This document shows, piece after piece, positions 35,446-44,787 of a stretch of DNA of 64,000 nt (positions within the stretch are counted from its first letter, which is position 1; every line of letters begins with the position of its first letter). The stretch is from positions 55,202-119,201 of the forward strand of contig JAFZVV010000002.1 of NCBI GenBank assembly GCA_017617615.1, read 5' to 3'. Source of the DNA: Prevotella sp. Lineage in GTDB: Bacteria; Bacteroidota; Bacteroidia; Bacteroidales; Bacteroidaceae. Made by a program: the position numbers and the translations under genes. The notes under the pieces were generated by a model. It worked only from the letters and a program-made list of their open reading frames with translations. It had not been told where the DNA came from and searched no databases.

Positions 35446-36258
35446 CTAAAGTGCATGTCCACCAGAGACCTTGATGACTTGTCCAGTAAGCATCTTCGCC
35501 TGTTCGCTTGCCAAGAACAGGATGGTTTCTGCAATATCCTGCGGTTGTATCAATTTTCCCATCGGAATAACCGGTAAGACTTCTTTTGCCAAATCATCAT
35601 CTATCCATCCAGTCTGAGTCGGGCCAGGTGCCACGCAGTTCACGGTAATGCCGTACTTTGCCACTTCAAGGGCGATACTGCGGGTGAGCGCTTCCAAAGT
35701 CGCTTTGCTTGCACCGTAGGTAATCTGTCCTGCAAAGACCTGTGCTGCATCGGTGGAAAGATTGATAATCCTGCCATAATCGCCATGGTGACGGACAAAC
35801 TCCCTCGTCATCAGAATGCTTCCACGGACATTGACGGCAAAGGTATCATCAATCACATCCTTGGTGATTTTCTCGATGGTATCAAGTCCATCCATGTCAC
35901 CATCTGCCGCATTGTTGACGAGAATATCAATTCTTCCGTATCGTTCCAGAACAGCCGTATATATATCCCTCACATTGTCCTCATTGGAAATATCGCTTTC
36001 GATAATCAGGTAGTCTGCGCCCATTTCCTGAAGCTTACTTTCCACGACAGCTGCATCTCCTGCGTTTGCCTGGAAGTATCTGTCAGTCCCATTCTTGCCT
36101 GTCTTTGTCTTGTCATAGGGCCTTGGGATTTTCTTATATACCAAGACCACCTTTGCCCCTTCACGAGCGAAAGCAAAAGCTGTGGCTGCACCAATTCCCT
36201 GCGGGTTATTTGCTCCTGTAATCAAAGCCACCCTGTCCTTTAATCCGTAATTAACCAT
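35446..36258 (-). CDS. Short-chain dehydrogenase/reductase (FabG-like)
   Basis: A 270-residue NAD(P)-dependent oxidoreductase of the SDR family. The Rossmann motif is TGANNPQGIGAA, two residues longer than the usual TGxxxGxG; NNAADGD, INLSTDAAQV with the catalytic serine, and YGASK with Y181 and K185 complete the active site. The C-terminal LASEQAKMLTGQVIKVSGGHAL is typical of FabG-like enzymes. Its physiological substrate cannot be inferred. It converges with the YiiX-like gene with only 19 nt between them. Confidence 0.88.
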   Translation of the reverse strand: MVNYGLKDRVALITGANNPQGIGAATAFAFAREGAKVVLVYKKIPRPYDKTKTGKNGTDRYFQANAGDAAVVESKLQEMGADYLIIESDISNEDNVRDIYTAVLERYGRIDILVNNAADGDMDGLDTIEKITKDVIDDTFAVNVRGSILMTREFVRHHGDYGRIINLSTDAAQVFAGQITYGASKATLEALTRSIALEVAKYGITVNCVAPGPTQTGWIDDDLAKEVLPVIPMGKLIQPQDIAETILFLASEQAKMLTGQVIKVSGGHAL

Positions 36259-36320
36259 ATCTCTTATTGGGTTGTTGAGGGTTGAAAGTCAATAGTCTTA
36301 AATCTTATCTGGCTAAAAAA

Positions 36321-36356
36321 TCAAAGTGAACGGCGGAATCCCGCCGAACACTTTGA
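36321..36356 (-). other. Stem-loop upstream of the SDR gene
   Basis: TCAAAGTG (36321-36328) pairs with CACTTTGA (36349-36356), then after an AA/AA internal loop CGGCGG pairs with CCGCCG around AATC. It is 63 nt before the SDR start, in its probable leader, and may be a regulatory or stabilising hairpin. The rest of the 376-nt gap (36259-36634) holds the promoter of the PstS-like gene. Confidence 0.55.
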
Positions 36357-36503
36357 ATGGTGTGGGTACGCCTAATAGCGAGCTTGAGGGGTATCCAGTG
36401 GCAAATATATTAAAAAAATTCGGAAAGACAATGGAAATATCAATTTCGAACACGGATTAACCGAATTTTCATCTCAACCACCCACATTAAATATCCTCAT
36501 TTT

Positions 36504-36535
36504 ATTGATTTTCATTCTGCATTTAACTATCTTTG
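36504..36535 (+). promoter_or_regulatory. Promoter of the PstS-like lipoprotein gene
   Basis: ATTG (36504-36507) and TATCTTTG (36528-36535), 20 bp apart. The start at 36635 leaves a leader of about 95 nt. Confidence 0.75.
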
Positions 36536-36634
36536 CACCATGACTATACACGTCAAGCGTTGAGGATTGAAAAATTTAAGTACCAGTTCCAACCTCATCA
36601 AATACATGAACCGATAAGAAACGTCAAAAAGAAT

Positions 36635-37639
36635 ATGAATAAAATACCATTATCTTACGTTGTCCTTTTCCCATTGCTGTTGCTGTGTCTCCTCTCATGC
36701 GGCGGTAGTGATGACAATGAAGAAAAGAGCAAAGAAGAGACAGCAGGTCTTGAAAAACCGACAGCCACAACCACGCTTACCATAGAGAACGCCCCGGTGA
36801 CCGACGGTTCCGACTCAACAGAACCCCTCCGCACACTGTTGATGTGCAGACTGCTGGGCATCGGCTGTGAATGGATGGAGGATAATGTCTATACGCTTAC
36901 CTGGCGTATTGAGCCTAATTACAGGAGTTTATCCGAGGCGGACCGCAACTTGCTATACAAGAAACTCCTCAACTGGAATACGCACCAGTCTTTCGTTGGC
37001 TGTATAGATGGAAAAAACGAAATCATCATCACAGCCCGGGGCATCTCGCGTGACGAATTGCAATACGCCAATGAAAAGGGGGTGGAACTGCTCTCACGTC
37101 CTATCGCGAAAGATGCGTTTGCCTTTATCGTCAACGCCAACAACCCCGTGAAGAACCTCACCGTCGAACAAGTAAAGAAAATCTATATGGGTAAAATCAC
37201 GAACTGGAAGGAAGTCGGCGGCAACGATGCTCCCATCGTCCCTTACGTCCGTAATGCCAATTCCGGAAGCCAGGAGAAGATGGAAACCGTGGTAATGGCA
37301 GGCTTGACGATGCCAGACTGGAAGGAATTGACCTTGTATACAATGATTTCCCCATACATCCAGTTGGATAGCGACCCGAACGGCATCTGCTTTACGCCTT
37401 ACTACTATTACAACACCATTGTTAGGCCGGAACTGGTGAAGGTGATTGCCCTGGATGGCATCATGCCGAGCAGAGAGACCATCAAGAATGGCACATATCC
37501 CTATTTAACAGAAGTGATGACCAGCGTCCGGTCTGACATCGACAAATCAAGTACCGCCTATCAACTGTTCTACAACTTATCCACTGGAAGATATGACAAG
37601 ATCATCGATGAGAGTGGGTATGTCGTATACACCAAGTAG
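36635..37639 (+). CDS. PstS-like substrate-binding lipoprotein
   Basis: A 334-residue lipoprotein (lipobox LLSC at about 19-22, then GGSDDNEEKSKEE linker) with a type 2 periplasmic-binding fold. The patterns FAFIVNANNPVKNLTVEQVKKIYMGKITNWKEVGG and NANSGSQEKME are those of the PstS-like phosphate-binding family. No pstCAB genes follow, so it may be an orphan binding protein or a sensor rather than part of a transporter. The ATG at 36635 is selected because it starts the lipoprotein signal; translated frames above it overlap the promoter. Confidence 0.83.
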   Translation: MNKIPLSYVVLFPLLLLCLLSCGGSDDNEEKSKEETAGLEKPTATTTLTIENAPVTDGSDSTEPLRTLLMCRLLGIGCEWMEDNVYTLTWRIEPNYRSLSEADRNLLYKKLLNWNTHQSFVGCIDGKNEIIITARGISRDELQYANEKGVELLSRPIAKDAFAFIVNANNPVKNLTVEQVKKIYMGKITNWKEVGGNDAPIVPYVRNANSGSQEKMETVVMAGLTMPDWKELTLYTMISPYIQLDSDPNGICFTPYYYYNTIVRPELVKVIALDGIMPSRETIKNGTYPYLTEVMTSVRSDIDKSSTAYQLFYNLSTGRYDKIIDESGYVVYTK

Positions 37640-37651
37640 GTTGATGAACAG

Positions 37652-38266
37652 TTACTTCTTCAGTCTGTATGGTTCGAGTTCTTTGGGGAGGGTTTCGAAT
37701 TCACCGAATTCTGCTCTATCATGAGGTTCCAGGGAAAGTCTGAAGTGTAGTTCTTCCGCTTTAGTAGGATGTCCCTTAATATAATAGGCAATCAAAAAAT
37801 ACAACTTTTCGAAATCACCAGAAATATCATAGCTGCTGTTAAATGAGAAGTATGGCTTCGCCCCTACCTCGAAAGAATACCAATACCCATCTCCCCCCGC
37901 GCTGGTGTCATGCATATCCTTGGCGCGGAACTTGACCTGTGAGAGGTCTGAAACCAGCCTGTCATAATCCTCGCCATCATTTTCTATCACATCCCTCAGA
38001 TGGCATCCGTTTCGCATTTCATAATAGTCCCAGACGATGGAGTCACGGGAAATTTCATGTTTTGACTGTATGGCAATGCCGGAATTGGTGTGCATGCCAA
38101 ATATGATCTTTGTCGTATTCGGCTTGACAGGACAATGACGCGCAGACTTCTGTTTTGCATGCACATCATGATTGCCGAAAACCTGTGCAGGACCTTTCTG
38201 AAAAGAACAACAGATAGCCACGCAAGCACAGGCAATGCAAACTGATATAATTATAAATCTCTTCAT
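37652..38266 (-). CDS. Exported protein of unknown function (possible lipoprotein)
   Basis: A 204-residue protein from the ATG at 38266 with a Cys-rich hydrophobic N-terminus (IIISVCIACACVAICCS), possibly a lipoprotein signal. The mature part has no motif I recognise; it is soluble, mixed alpha/beta and ends in a basic tail. It converges with the PstS-like gene at a distance of 12 nt. A -7-like box TATATTTG is present on the minus strand at 38412-38405, 139 bp upstream. Confidence 0.65.
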   Translation of the reverse strand: MKRFIIISVCIACACVAICCSFQKGPAQVFGNHDVHAKQKSARHCPVKPNTTKIIFGMHTNSGIAIQSKHEISRDSIVWDYYEMRNGCHLRDVIENDGEDYDRLVSDLSQVKFRAKDMHDTSAGGDGYWYSFEVGAKPYFSFNSSYDISGDFEKLYFLIAYYIKGHPTKAEELHFRLSLEPHDRAEFGEFETLPKELEPYRLKK

Positions 38267-38591
38267 CCTAAATACCACGGCACTTTAGTTAAATAATCAT
38301 TTTAAGTTTCTGTGCAGCAAAAAGTTGCACATGAATCTGTCATGTCAGTTTATCCACTTTCCTTGGTGCAGCAATTCAAGACAAGAAAGACATCAATGAC
38401 ATGGCAAATATAGCAATAAAAACGCAGCAACGCACTCCTTTTAGTCAGGAAAAAAACGAAAAATGTTAAAAAACGACGTTACTTTATACACATCCGAACA
38501 AAAACAAACGAAAAATATGAAAAAAGCCGTAATTTTGCAATAGCGTGCCCATGGGCGCCCGGCGCTGAATAGCGCATAAAGCAACGAACTT
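38267..38591. other. Divergent control region before the TonB operon
   Basis: A 325-nt AT-rich gap. It holds a minus-strand -7-like TATATTTG (38405-38412), an imperfect hairpin GTGCAGC / GTTGCAC (about 38313-38329), a plus-strand -7-like TAATTTTG (38530-38537) without a -33 partner, and, just before the receptor start, the palindrome GCCCATGGGC and a hairpin GCGCT-GAAT-AGCGC. No coding sequence seen. Confidence 0.5.
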
Positions 38592-41500
38592 ATGAGAAGA
38601 AAAGTGAGCGACTGTAACTGCTTGAAAAAGTTTGTATTGGTATTTGCCTGCATGATGGCTGTCACTCAGGATATTGGAGCCCAGGAATATTTTTCCTCTG
38701 CTTCAGATTTTGCGCGCCTGTATGTGGGGGCTGTCGAACCGCAGTACCAAAAATCGCAGTGGCACGACAGTCCATATTATAAAGACAACACCAATCTGTA
38801 TCAAGGCCGTGTCAGCTATTATGGCGTGGTGTACGACAACGTAAAGCTCCGTTTCGACCAGTTGATGCAGCGTGTTGTTGTGCTTTCTCCCACGGGGAGT
38901 ATTCTTTGTCTGCCTGAGCAAGAATACATCGACTGGTTTGAGATGGACGGCCACAGATATGTGCATGCCCCCGAGGATAGTTCACGATACGCTTCCCTGC
39001 TTTGTGACGGAAGCACCAATGGCGTTCGTCTTTATCACAGTGTGTGGAAGGTTTATCGTGGTGACGACACCTATGGAAGGGAGAAATCACTCAAACTGCT
39101 CAGCACCAAGGAACTGTATACGCTCATTACTTCCGACGGAGTGATGCATCATGTGAAGAACGCATCAGATGTGGCAAAACTCTTCCCCGAACAGAAAAAG
39201 CAACTCAAGCAGTTTGCGAAGAAGCATCGTCTTTCCTTCTCCAAGAGCAAGCGTGAGGAAAGTCTGGTGAAAATAACCGAAAGCATCTCAGGCTCTCCAC
39301 TACAAAATCCACACCTCTCATCCACTGCAGCCAACCATCAACAGGAAACGCCACGGACAAGCGAGGTTTCCCCAGGAACGGAAGCAAGCGGCAGTCGGGT
39401 TCTGGCAACAACCGACGACGAGGCACTTGTCACCGGCATTCCTGTTCTTGACAGTGATTCTGTGGCCATGGCAGTTGCCCCGACGAGGACAAGAGTCTAT
39501 ATCGTGCCGGGGGTGAAGAAAGCGAAGGAAAGCATTGCCGACGACCACGAGCTGGCCGAGATTGTGGTTATTGGCGGCCATCAGTCGGCATTGAACAGTC
39601 TGATGGTTGGTGCCGAGAAGTTCAAGCCCCAGATACTGAAGAACATCCCATCAGCCTTTGGCGAGTCGGATATCATGAAGATACTGCTCACCCTGCCCGG
39701 TGTCACTACAGTGGGCGAAGCCTCTACCGGATATAATGTGCGAGGAGGTGCAACAGACCAGAACCTGATACTTTTCAACGGAGGCACTGTGTATAATTCG
39801 TCGCACCTGTTCGGGTTGTTCACGGCATTCAATTCAGATGCGGTAGAGGATGTGGAGCTGTTCAAGTCAAGCATTCCCGTAGAATATGGAGGCAGGATAA
39901 GCAGTGTGTTGAAAGTGACCTCGAAGGAGGCCAGCATGCAGAAGTTCACGGGTTCGGCGAGTATTGGCGTGCTTACCAGCAAGGCGAATTTCGAGATACC
40001 TATTGTCAAGGAGCATGTGTCATTGTTGCTGAATGGCCGCACGACTTACAGTGACTGGATTCTCAAGAAGTTGCCTGAGAAAAGCGGTTACAAGAACGGC
40101 ACCGCCAACTTCTATGATTTCGGTGGCGTACTGACATGGAAACTCAACAGCAGGCATCGCCTCAAGGTATATGGATATTGGAGCAACGACAGGTTCTCGT
40201 TCAGTTCAATGGACAAATATGGCTATCAGAACCGTAACGTCTCTGCAGAGTGGCGCTCGATGCTGAACGAACACATCACAGCCACGTTTTCTGCCGGGCA
40301 CGACCATTACGACTATTTCAACGAAGACAGAAGCACGCCCTCGATGGCAGCCCGGCTGAGTTTCAGCATCGACCAGTCATGGGGTAAGTTGCATATCCGG
40401 CATCGCCTGTCGGACAAGCAGGCCTTCTCATACGGCCTCTCCGTGCAGCATTACAATGTGCAGGCCGGCAAGTATGAGCCTGTAGGTGAACAGTCATACA
40501 TCAATACCAATCAGTTACAGAGAGAAAAAGCAATGGAGAGCGCCGCATTCATCGACTATGAGCGTTCGCTCACCGAAAAGCTCTCGGTCTCTGCCGGCTT
40601 GCGTTATGCGCTGTTCAATGCGCTTGGTCCTCGTGACGTGAACCTATACGATGAGCGTGAACTCCCATCAGAGAGCACCTTGTTGGAGACACGTCATGAG
40701 ACAGGTGTCATCAAGACCTACCATGCGCCTGAGTTACGCCTGTCGGCTCGCTATTACCTGCAGGAGAACCTTTCGTTGAAGGCTGGTTTCAACACGATGC
40801 ACCAGTATATCCATAAAGTGTCGAACACGTCCATCATGTCGCCTACCGATATCTGGAAGCTCTCCGACCTCAACATCAAGCCCCAGAATGGCTGGCAAGT
40901 GGCTGCCGGTATCTATCATGAGACGACAGGCAAGGAATACGAGTTATCGGCAGAGGTTTACTACAAGCATATCAGCGATTACCTCAATTACCGCAGTTCG
41001 GCTGTTCTGCTGATGAACCCCCACCTTGAGACCGACGTTATCTCGACCAAGGGACAGGCCTATGGCATAGAACTCCAGGCAAGGAAGCCTATCGGCAAGC
41101 TGAACGGATGGGTGAGCTATACGTTCTCGCGCTCCTTACTCCGTCAGGACAACAAGAACGTGGCAATGCCCTTGAACAACGGCGAGTGGTATCCGGCAGA
41201 GTATGACAGGCCTCATGAGGTAAAGGCCGTGCTCAACTACAAGTTCACCGAGAGATATAGCCTTTCAAGCAACTTCAACTACGCCACAGGCCGTCCGACG
41301 ACAGTGCCTGCCGGAAAGTATTACGACACGTATAATCGGAAATACATGCCATACTATACCGACCGCAACACCTACCGTATTCCCGACTATATGCGCCTGG
41401 ACCTTGCGTTCAACGTCGAGCCGACCCATAAACTGACCAGCTTTCTCCATACGTCGTTCTCCTTTGGCGTGTATAATGCCCTTGCACGCAGGAATGCCTA

Positions 41501-41603
41501 TTCCATCTACTATGTCACCGAATGGGGTGAAATAAAGGGATATAAGTTATCTGTGTTTGGCACTGCCATTCCTTATGTTTCACTTAACATACGATTCAAC
41601 TAA
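38592..41603 (+). CDS. TonB-dependent outer-membrane receptor with extra N-terminal domain
   Basis: A 1003-residue outer-membrane importer. After the signal peptide (to about residue 30) comes not the usual carboxypeptidase-regulatory-like domain but a lineage-specific module (about 45-230): YQGRVSYYGVVYDNVKLRFD, GSILCLP...DWFEMDGHRYV, and EQKKQLKQFAKKHRLSFSKSK. I know this pattern from free-standing secreted Bacteroidetes proteins of unknown function. A low-complexity linker (about 235-325) leads to the plug (about 345-450; NIPSAFGESDIMK, YNVRGGATDQNLILFNGG) and a 22-strand-type barrel. It is first gene in a three-gene operon with a DUF4249 lipoprotein, so it probably takes up a specific small ligand or peptide rather than starch-like glycans. 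Confidence 0.9.
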   Translation: MRRKVSDCNCLKKFVLVFACMMAVTQDIGAQEYFSSASDFARLYVGAVEPQYQKSQWHDSPYYKDNTNLYQGRVSYYGVVYDNVKLRFDQLMQRVVVLSPTGSILCLPEQEYIDWFEMDGHRYVHAPEDSSRYASLLCDGSTNGVRLYHSVWKVYRGDDTYGREKSLKLLSTKELYTLITSDGVMHHVKNASDVAKLFPEQKKQLKQFAKKHRLSFSKSKREESLVKITESISGSPLQNPHLSSTAANHQQETPRTSEVSPGTEASGSRVLATTDDEALVTGIPVLDSDSVAMAVAPTRTRVYIVPGVKKAKESIADDHELAEIVVIGGHQSALNSLMVGAEKFKPQILKNIPSAFGESDIMKILLTLPGVTTVGEASTGYNVRGGATDQNLILFNGGTVYNSSHLFGLFTAFNSDAVEDVELFKSSIPVEYGGRISSVLKVTSKEASMQKFTGSASIGVLTSKANFEIPIVKEHVSLLLNGRTTYSDWILKKLPEKSGYKNGTANFYDFGGVLTWKLNSRHRLKVYGYWSNDRFSFSSMDKYGYQNRNVSAEWRSMLNEHITATFSAGHDHYDYFNEDRSTPSMAARLSFSIDQSWGKLHIRHRLSDKQAFSYGLSVQHYNVQAGKYEPVGEQSYINTNQLQREKAMESAAFIDYERSLTEKLSVSAGLRYALFNALGPRDVNLYDERELPSESTLLETRHETGVIKTYHAPELRLSARYYLQENLSLKAGFNTMHQYIHKVSNTSIMSPTDIWKLSDLNIKPQNGWQVAAGIYHETTGKEYELSAEVYYKHISDYLNYRSSAVLLMNPHLETDVISTKGQAYGIELQARKPIGKLNGWVSYTFSRSLLRQDNKNVAMPLNNGEWYPAEYDRPHEVKAVLNYKFTERYSLSSNFNYATGRPTTVPAGKYYDTYNRKYMPYYTDRNTYRIPDYMRLDLAFNVEPTHKLTSFLHTSFSFGVYNALARRNAYSIYYVTEWGEIKGYKLSVFGTAIPYVSLNIRFN

Positions 41604-41606
41604 GAT

Positions 41607-42788
41607 ATGATGAAACTGAAATCGCTATATGCTGTGCTATGCCTCTTGGCAGTTGTATGTACGCTGTCGGGATGTATTGATGAATATGAAGCAGACATAT
41701 CTTCAGACGACACCAACCTGCTCGTTGTCGAGGGGTCGATATGTGCTTACAGACTGAACAAGTTCTACCTGTCGCGTACGATAGACATCAAATCACAGAT
41801 ACCGCAAACGGTAACGGGCGCAACGGTCTATGTACGCGGAACCGACGGTACTGAAATTACGGCGCGTGAAACCAATGGTTATTACGCCTGTCAGATAGAC
41901 GCCCTTGACCCTGGCGTGGAATATTATCTGCATATAGAGACCGACGGTGAGGTCTATGAATCAGACCCCCAGTTACCTCTCCGAACCGAGAAGATAGCCG
42001 AAGTGACAGGGGTGCAGAACACGCCGGAAAGCAGTATCGACGTGCTCGTCACTCCTGCTGAGCCTTTTGAGCCCGACAAGACGCATTACTATTCGTGGAC
42101 ATACGATGAGACATGGGAAGTGCATCCCGACTACACCACCATCTGGTATTACGACACGTTGAAACTGGCTCCGGTCATCAAGAACGGACAGTTTCCTGAG
42201 CGTGGATGGAAGGACGCGACAGGAACGACAATCATGGTAGGTTCAAGCCAGAATTACGAAGGACAGCATATCCACCGTCTCAAGCTCTACGACATCGACC
42301 GTCAAAATGAGCGTATGTTTTACAGGTATAGCGGCATGGTACATCAGCGTGCCATTTCAAGGGCAGAGTACGAGTATGAACTTGCCCGGCGCCAGGCAGG
42401 TTCGGAGATGGGCGGACTGTTCACTCCGCTACCGTCGGCCCTGCCTACCAACATCCATTGTCTCACGTCGAAGAAGCATGTGATCGGGTTTGTAGGATGC
42501 GCGTTGAACACGAGTGACTACAGGTTCTTCTTCAATTACAAGGATTTCTCCATCTTCATTCCTCAACATAAAGACACGCGCCTATGGGTAGACGACCCTA
42601 CCCCCCAGCAATGCTGCAAACTGGTATCCGAAGGTTATTTCCTGTGCGAATGGGAAGATGCCGAAATGTCGTCTGACCAGAAGACGCATACGGCATGGGC
42701 ACACGATTATGAACTTGATGTAAGAATCAGAGGCGCATATGCCAAAGAACCTGATTTCTGGTCATTGCAAGAAAACGTAAGTTATTGA
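41607..42788 (+). CDS. DUF4249 surface lipoprotein
   Basis: A 393-residue lipoprotein (lipobox TLSGC near 20-24) with the DUF4249 pattern: YEADISSDDTNLLVVEGSI near the N-terminus, the internal repeat TVTGATVYVRG and YYLHIET, and many aromatic residues in the second half. DUF4249 proteins are regularly encoded next to TonB receptors in Bacteroidetes and are thought to be the outer lid or ligand-binding partner, analogous to SusD. It starts 3 nt after the receptor stop and almost touches the next gene, so the three proteins are produced together. Confidence 0.87.
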   Translation: MMKLKSLYAVLCLLAVVCTLSGCIDEYEADISSDDTNLLVVEGSICAYRLNKFYLSRTIDIKSQIPQTVTGATVYVRGTDGTEITARETNGYYACQIDALDPGVEYYLHIETDGEVYESDPQLPLRTEKIAEVTGVQNTPESSIDVLVTPAEPFEPDKTHYYSWTYDETWEVHPDYTTIWYYDTLKLAPVIKNGQFPERGWKDATGTTIMVGSSQNYEGQHIHRLKLYDIDRQNERMFYRYSGMVHQRAISRAEYEYELARRQAGSEMGGLFTPLPSALPTNIHCLTSKKHVIGFVGCALNTSDYRFFFNYKDFSIFIPQHKDTRLWVDDPTPQQCCKLVSEGYFLCEWEDAEMSSDQKTHTAWAHDYELDVRIRGAYAKEPDFWSLQENVSY

Positions 42789-42789
42789 G

Positions 42790-44067
42790 ATGAGCAACAA
42801 GGTATTATCACTGATTGCTGCGATGGTGCTTGCCACGAATACCCTTGCAGCGCATATTGAGACCGACCGCACGTGGTATCTCGCCGGCGAGGCGATGAGA
42901 GTGAGCGTGACTGCCGACAATGCCATCATTGCATACGCCGAACTGTGTGATACGAATGGCTTTGCGGCAGGCATCGCGGTAGGACTTCAGAGGGGCAAGG
43001 GAACAGGCATTATCGAACTGCCTTCCGACCTCCATAGCGGATACTATGTATTGTCTGTCTATACCCGCAACGGCACCGATGTGGACCACCGGCTTGTCGC
43101 TGTCGTCAATCCGCTTCGCAAGAGTGAGGATGATGACATCGAGTGGGTGAAAATCACACATCCCGACTCGTTGAGTTTTCCGCGGGGTGGTGAAGCGACG
43201 GGGTTCTCCACGACAGTCCTGACAGGCCAGAAGGATGTGGATGTGCGTGAGACGGAAGGCCATGTCATCAAGGCGCGGGTCAGGAATGTCTATGACGGCA
43301 ATACTTTCAAGGGCAGTCAGATTCGTCCTTCCCTCAGTATAGTAGGCAAGCAGATACATTATTTTGAGGGGAAGATGGTCAATGATACCATCGCCGTCTT
43401 CTACACCTACGACATCCACGGCAAGCAACCGCTGGTGCTCTCTGCCATGTCATCCACAGGCGTCAGTCTGCCTATCGAGATGATCAGTCCGTTTGCTGCC
43501 TTGCTCCCGAGCAGGCTCCCGCATCTGGTGTTCCATTACAATCGCAGCGAAGTGGAAGCCCGTTCCATTGACATGCAACTTCATCAGAAGGCCATTGCGC
43601 CCGCCAAGCGTGAACTACAGTTGGGTGTATCTGCCGACGATGCTTCAGAAGAAGGCGTACCGCTCAATTATGACGCCGCAGTTTTCGGAACGAAGCCCAA
43701 CCTCACCTATAATCTCGACGAATACCGCCAGTTCTACACGGTCAGGGAAGTGATTCTTGAGTATGTGACCTGCGTCAGCAACAGGAAAGTCAATGGCATA
43801 TCACAGCTGTTTGTCCGCAAGGAACAGGAATACTACAACACCTCTTTGCCTACATTGGTGCTGATCGACGGCATGCCCGTCTTCGACGTAGAACGACTTC
43901 TGAACTATGATGCCCGCCGTATTCAATATATCAACATCTACGCCGAGCAATACACATTTGGCAATGGCGTTTATAATGGCATACTGTCGTTTATAACACG
44001 CTCAGGGCGACTCACGAACTACCCTACCGAGCCCAACGTGCAGTATCTGGTGTATGAATTCCCTTAA
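42790..44067 (+). CDS. Short MG2/plug-domain exported protein
   Basis: A 425-residue exported protein (signal peptide KVLSLIAAMVLATNTLAA). The N-terminal part (about 20-125) looks like an alpha2-macroglobulin MG2 strand domain (TDRTWYLAGEAMRVSVTADNA, SGYYVLSVYTRNG). The end (about 354-420) looks like the plug of a TonB receptor without a barrel: PTLVLIDGMPVFD and RIQYINIYAEQYTFGNGVYNG. Bacteroidetes proteins with MG2 plus plug are usually about twice this long. It begins 1 nt after the DUF4249 stop. Role unknown; it could regulate the receptor or act as a surface scaffold. Confidence 0.7.
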   Translation: MSNKVLSLIAAMVLATNTLAAHIETDRTWYLAGEAMRVSVTADNAIIAYAELCDTNGFAAGIAVGLQRGKGTGIIELPSDLHSGYYVLSVYTRNGTDVDHRLVAVVNPLRKSEDDDIEWVKITHPDSLSFPRGGEATGFSTTVLTGQKDVDVRETEGHVIKARVRNVYDGNTFKGSQIRPSLSIVGKQIHYFEGKMVNDTIAVFYTYDIHGKQPLVLSAMSSTGVSLPIEMISPFAALLPSRLPHLVFHYNRSEVEARSIDMQLHQKAIAPAKRELQLGVSADDASEEGVPLNYDAAVFGTKPNLTYNLDEYRQFYTVREVILEYVTCVSNRKVNGISQLFVRKEQEYYNTSLPTLVLIDGMPVFDVERLLNYDARRIQYINIYAEQYTFGNGVYNGILSFITRSGRLTNYPTEPNVQYLVYEFP

Positions 44068-44418
44068 CGAGTCACGGCTCAATAGAATAACTTTTCACGA
44101 ACACGAATTGACCGAATCTTCTCGAATCCTTTAACCGAATTGGCGAGAATTGTCGAAGAATTTTCCCGAATTAGCGAGATTTGTCGAAGACCCACTGACC
44201 GAAGGGAGGTCATTTATAGGAATTGGATAGGCGAAAGACCATATAAAATCTATAAAATCCCGAATCATAGAATTCAAGAACTGCCATACGGTATCATTTC
44301 TCAAATTCTATAATTCGGGATAAAACTTTGGAAATCCTATTCGGGATATACCTTCGATAATTCTATAATTCGAAAATTCGGGATATACCCCAGAAAAATC
44401 AATAATCCGGGATTGGAA
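44068..44418. repeat. Degenerate CGAATT-type repeats, no gene
   Basis: A 351-nt gap filled with two kinds of imperfect repeats: CCGAATT..CGAGAATTGTCGAAGA units (44095-44195, several partial copies) and AT-rich ATTCGGGATA / CTATAATTC units (44255-44405) arranged in both orientations. No open frame or promoter was recognised. Confidence 0.65.
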
Positions 44419-44787
44419 TCAAGCCAGTCCTACGGCTTTCTGCCAAAGGTCGAAGTTTTCCAATTCCTTCGAGCCCGCCTGTTGGTCGGCCATGATGACC
44501 TTATTGATGAAGAGACTTGTGGTGACGAGGATAGCCTTCCGCTCGTCGTCGTTGAATCCCTCCACCAGTTGCAGCGTCTCTTTCACGATGTCGTCGAGGT
44601 TGTAGGTGTGGTTGAGCGAGTCTTTCACCTCTGCTTTCAGTTCATCGCTGATGTTTCCCACCGTCTCGATGTTCTCCACGAAACTCTCGAGGAAGTCACG
44701 CTCGCGGTCAGCGAAATTCCCGTCGCAGTGAGCGAAGAACAGTCCTGCCTTCGCCATCAGTTTTATTGTATCGATTACCTTTTCCAT
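44419..44787 (-). CDS. TerB-like acidic helical protein
   Basis: A 122-residue soluble, mostly helical protein. The segment MAKAGLFFAHCDGNFADRERDFLESFVENI resembles the metal-binding helix pair of TerB-like domains (ADG...E), and NDDERKAILVTTSLFINKVIMAD fits the second pair. The ATG at 44787 overlaps the last base of the upstream stop (TGATG), which implies translational coupling to the repeat protein. A direct role in tellurite resistance is not implied; TerB folds occur in many stress-related or membrane-linked systems. Confidence 0.65.
   Translation of the reverse strand: MEKVIDTIKLMAKAGLFFAHCDGNFADRERDFLESFVENIETVGNISDELKAEVKDSLNHTYNLDDIVKETLQLVEGFNDDERKAILVTTSLFINKVIMADQQAGSKELENFDLWQKAVGLA

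Noticed and set aside
44419..44787. Tellurite resistance operon
   Set aside because: Only one TerB-like domain is present, without TerC, TerD or TerZ neighbours.
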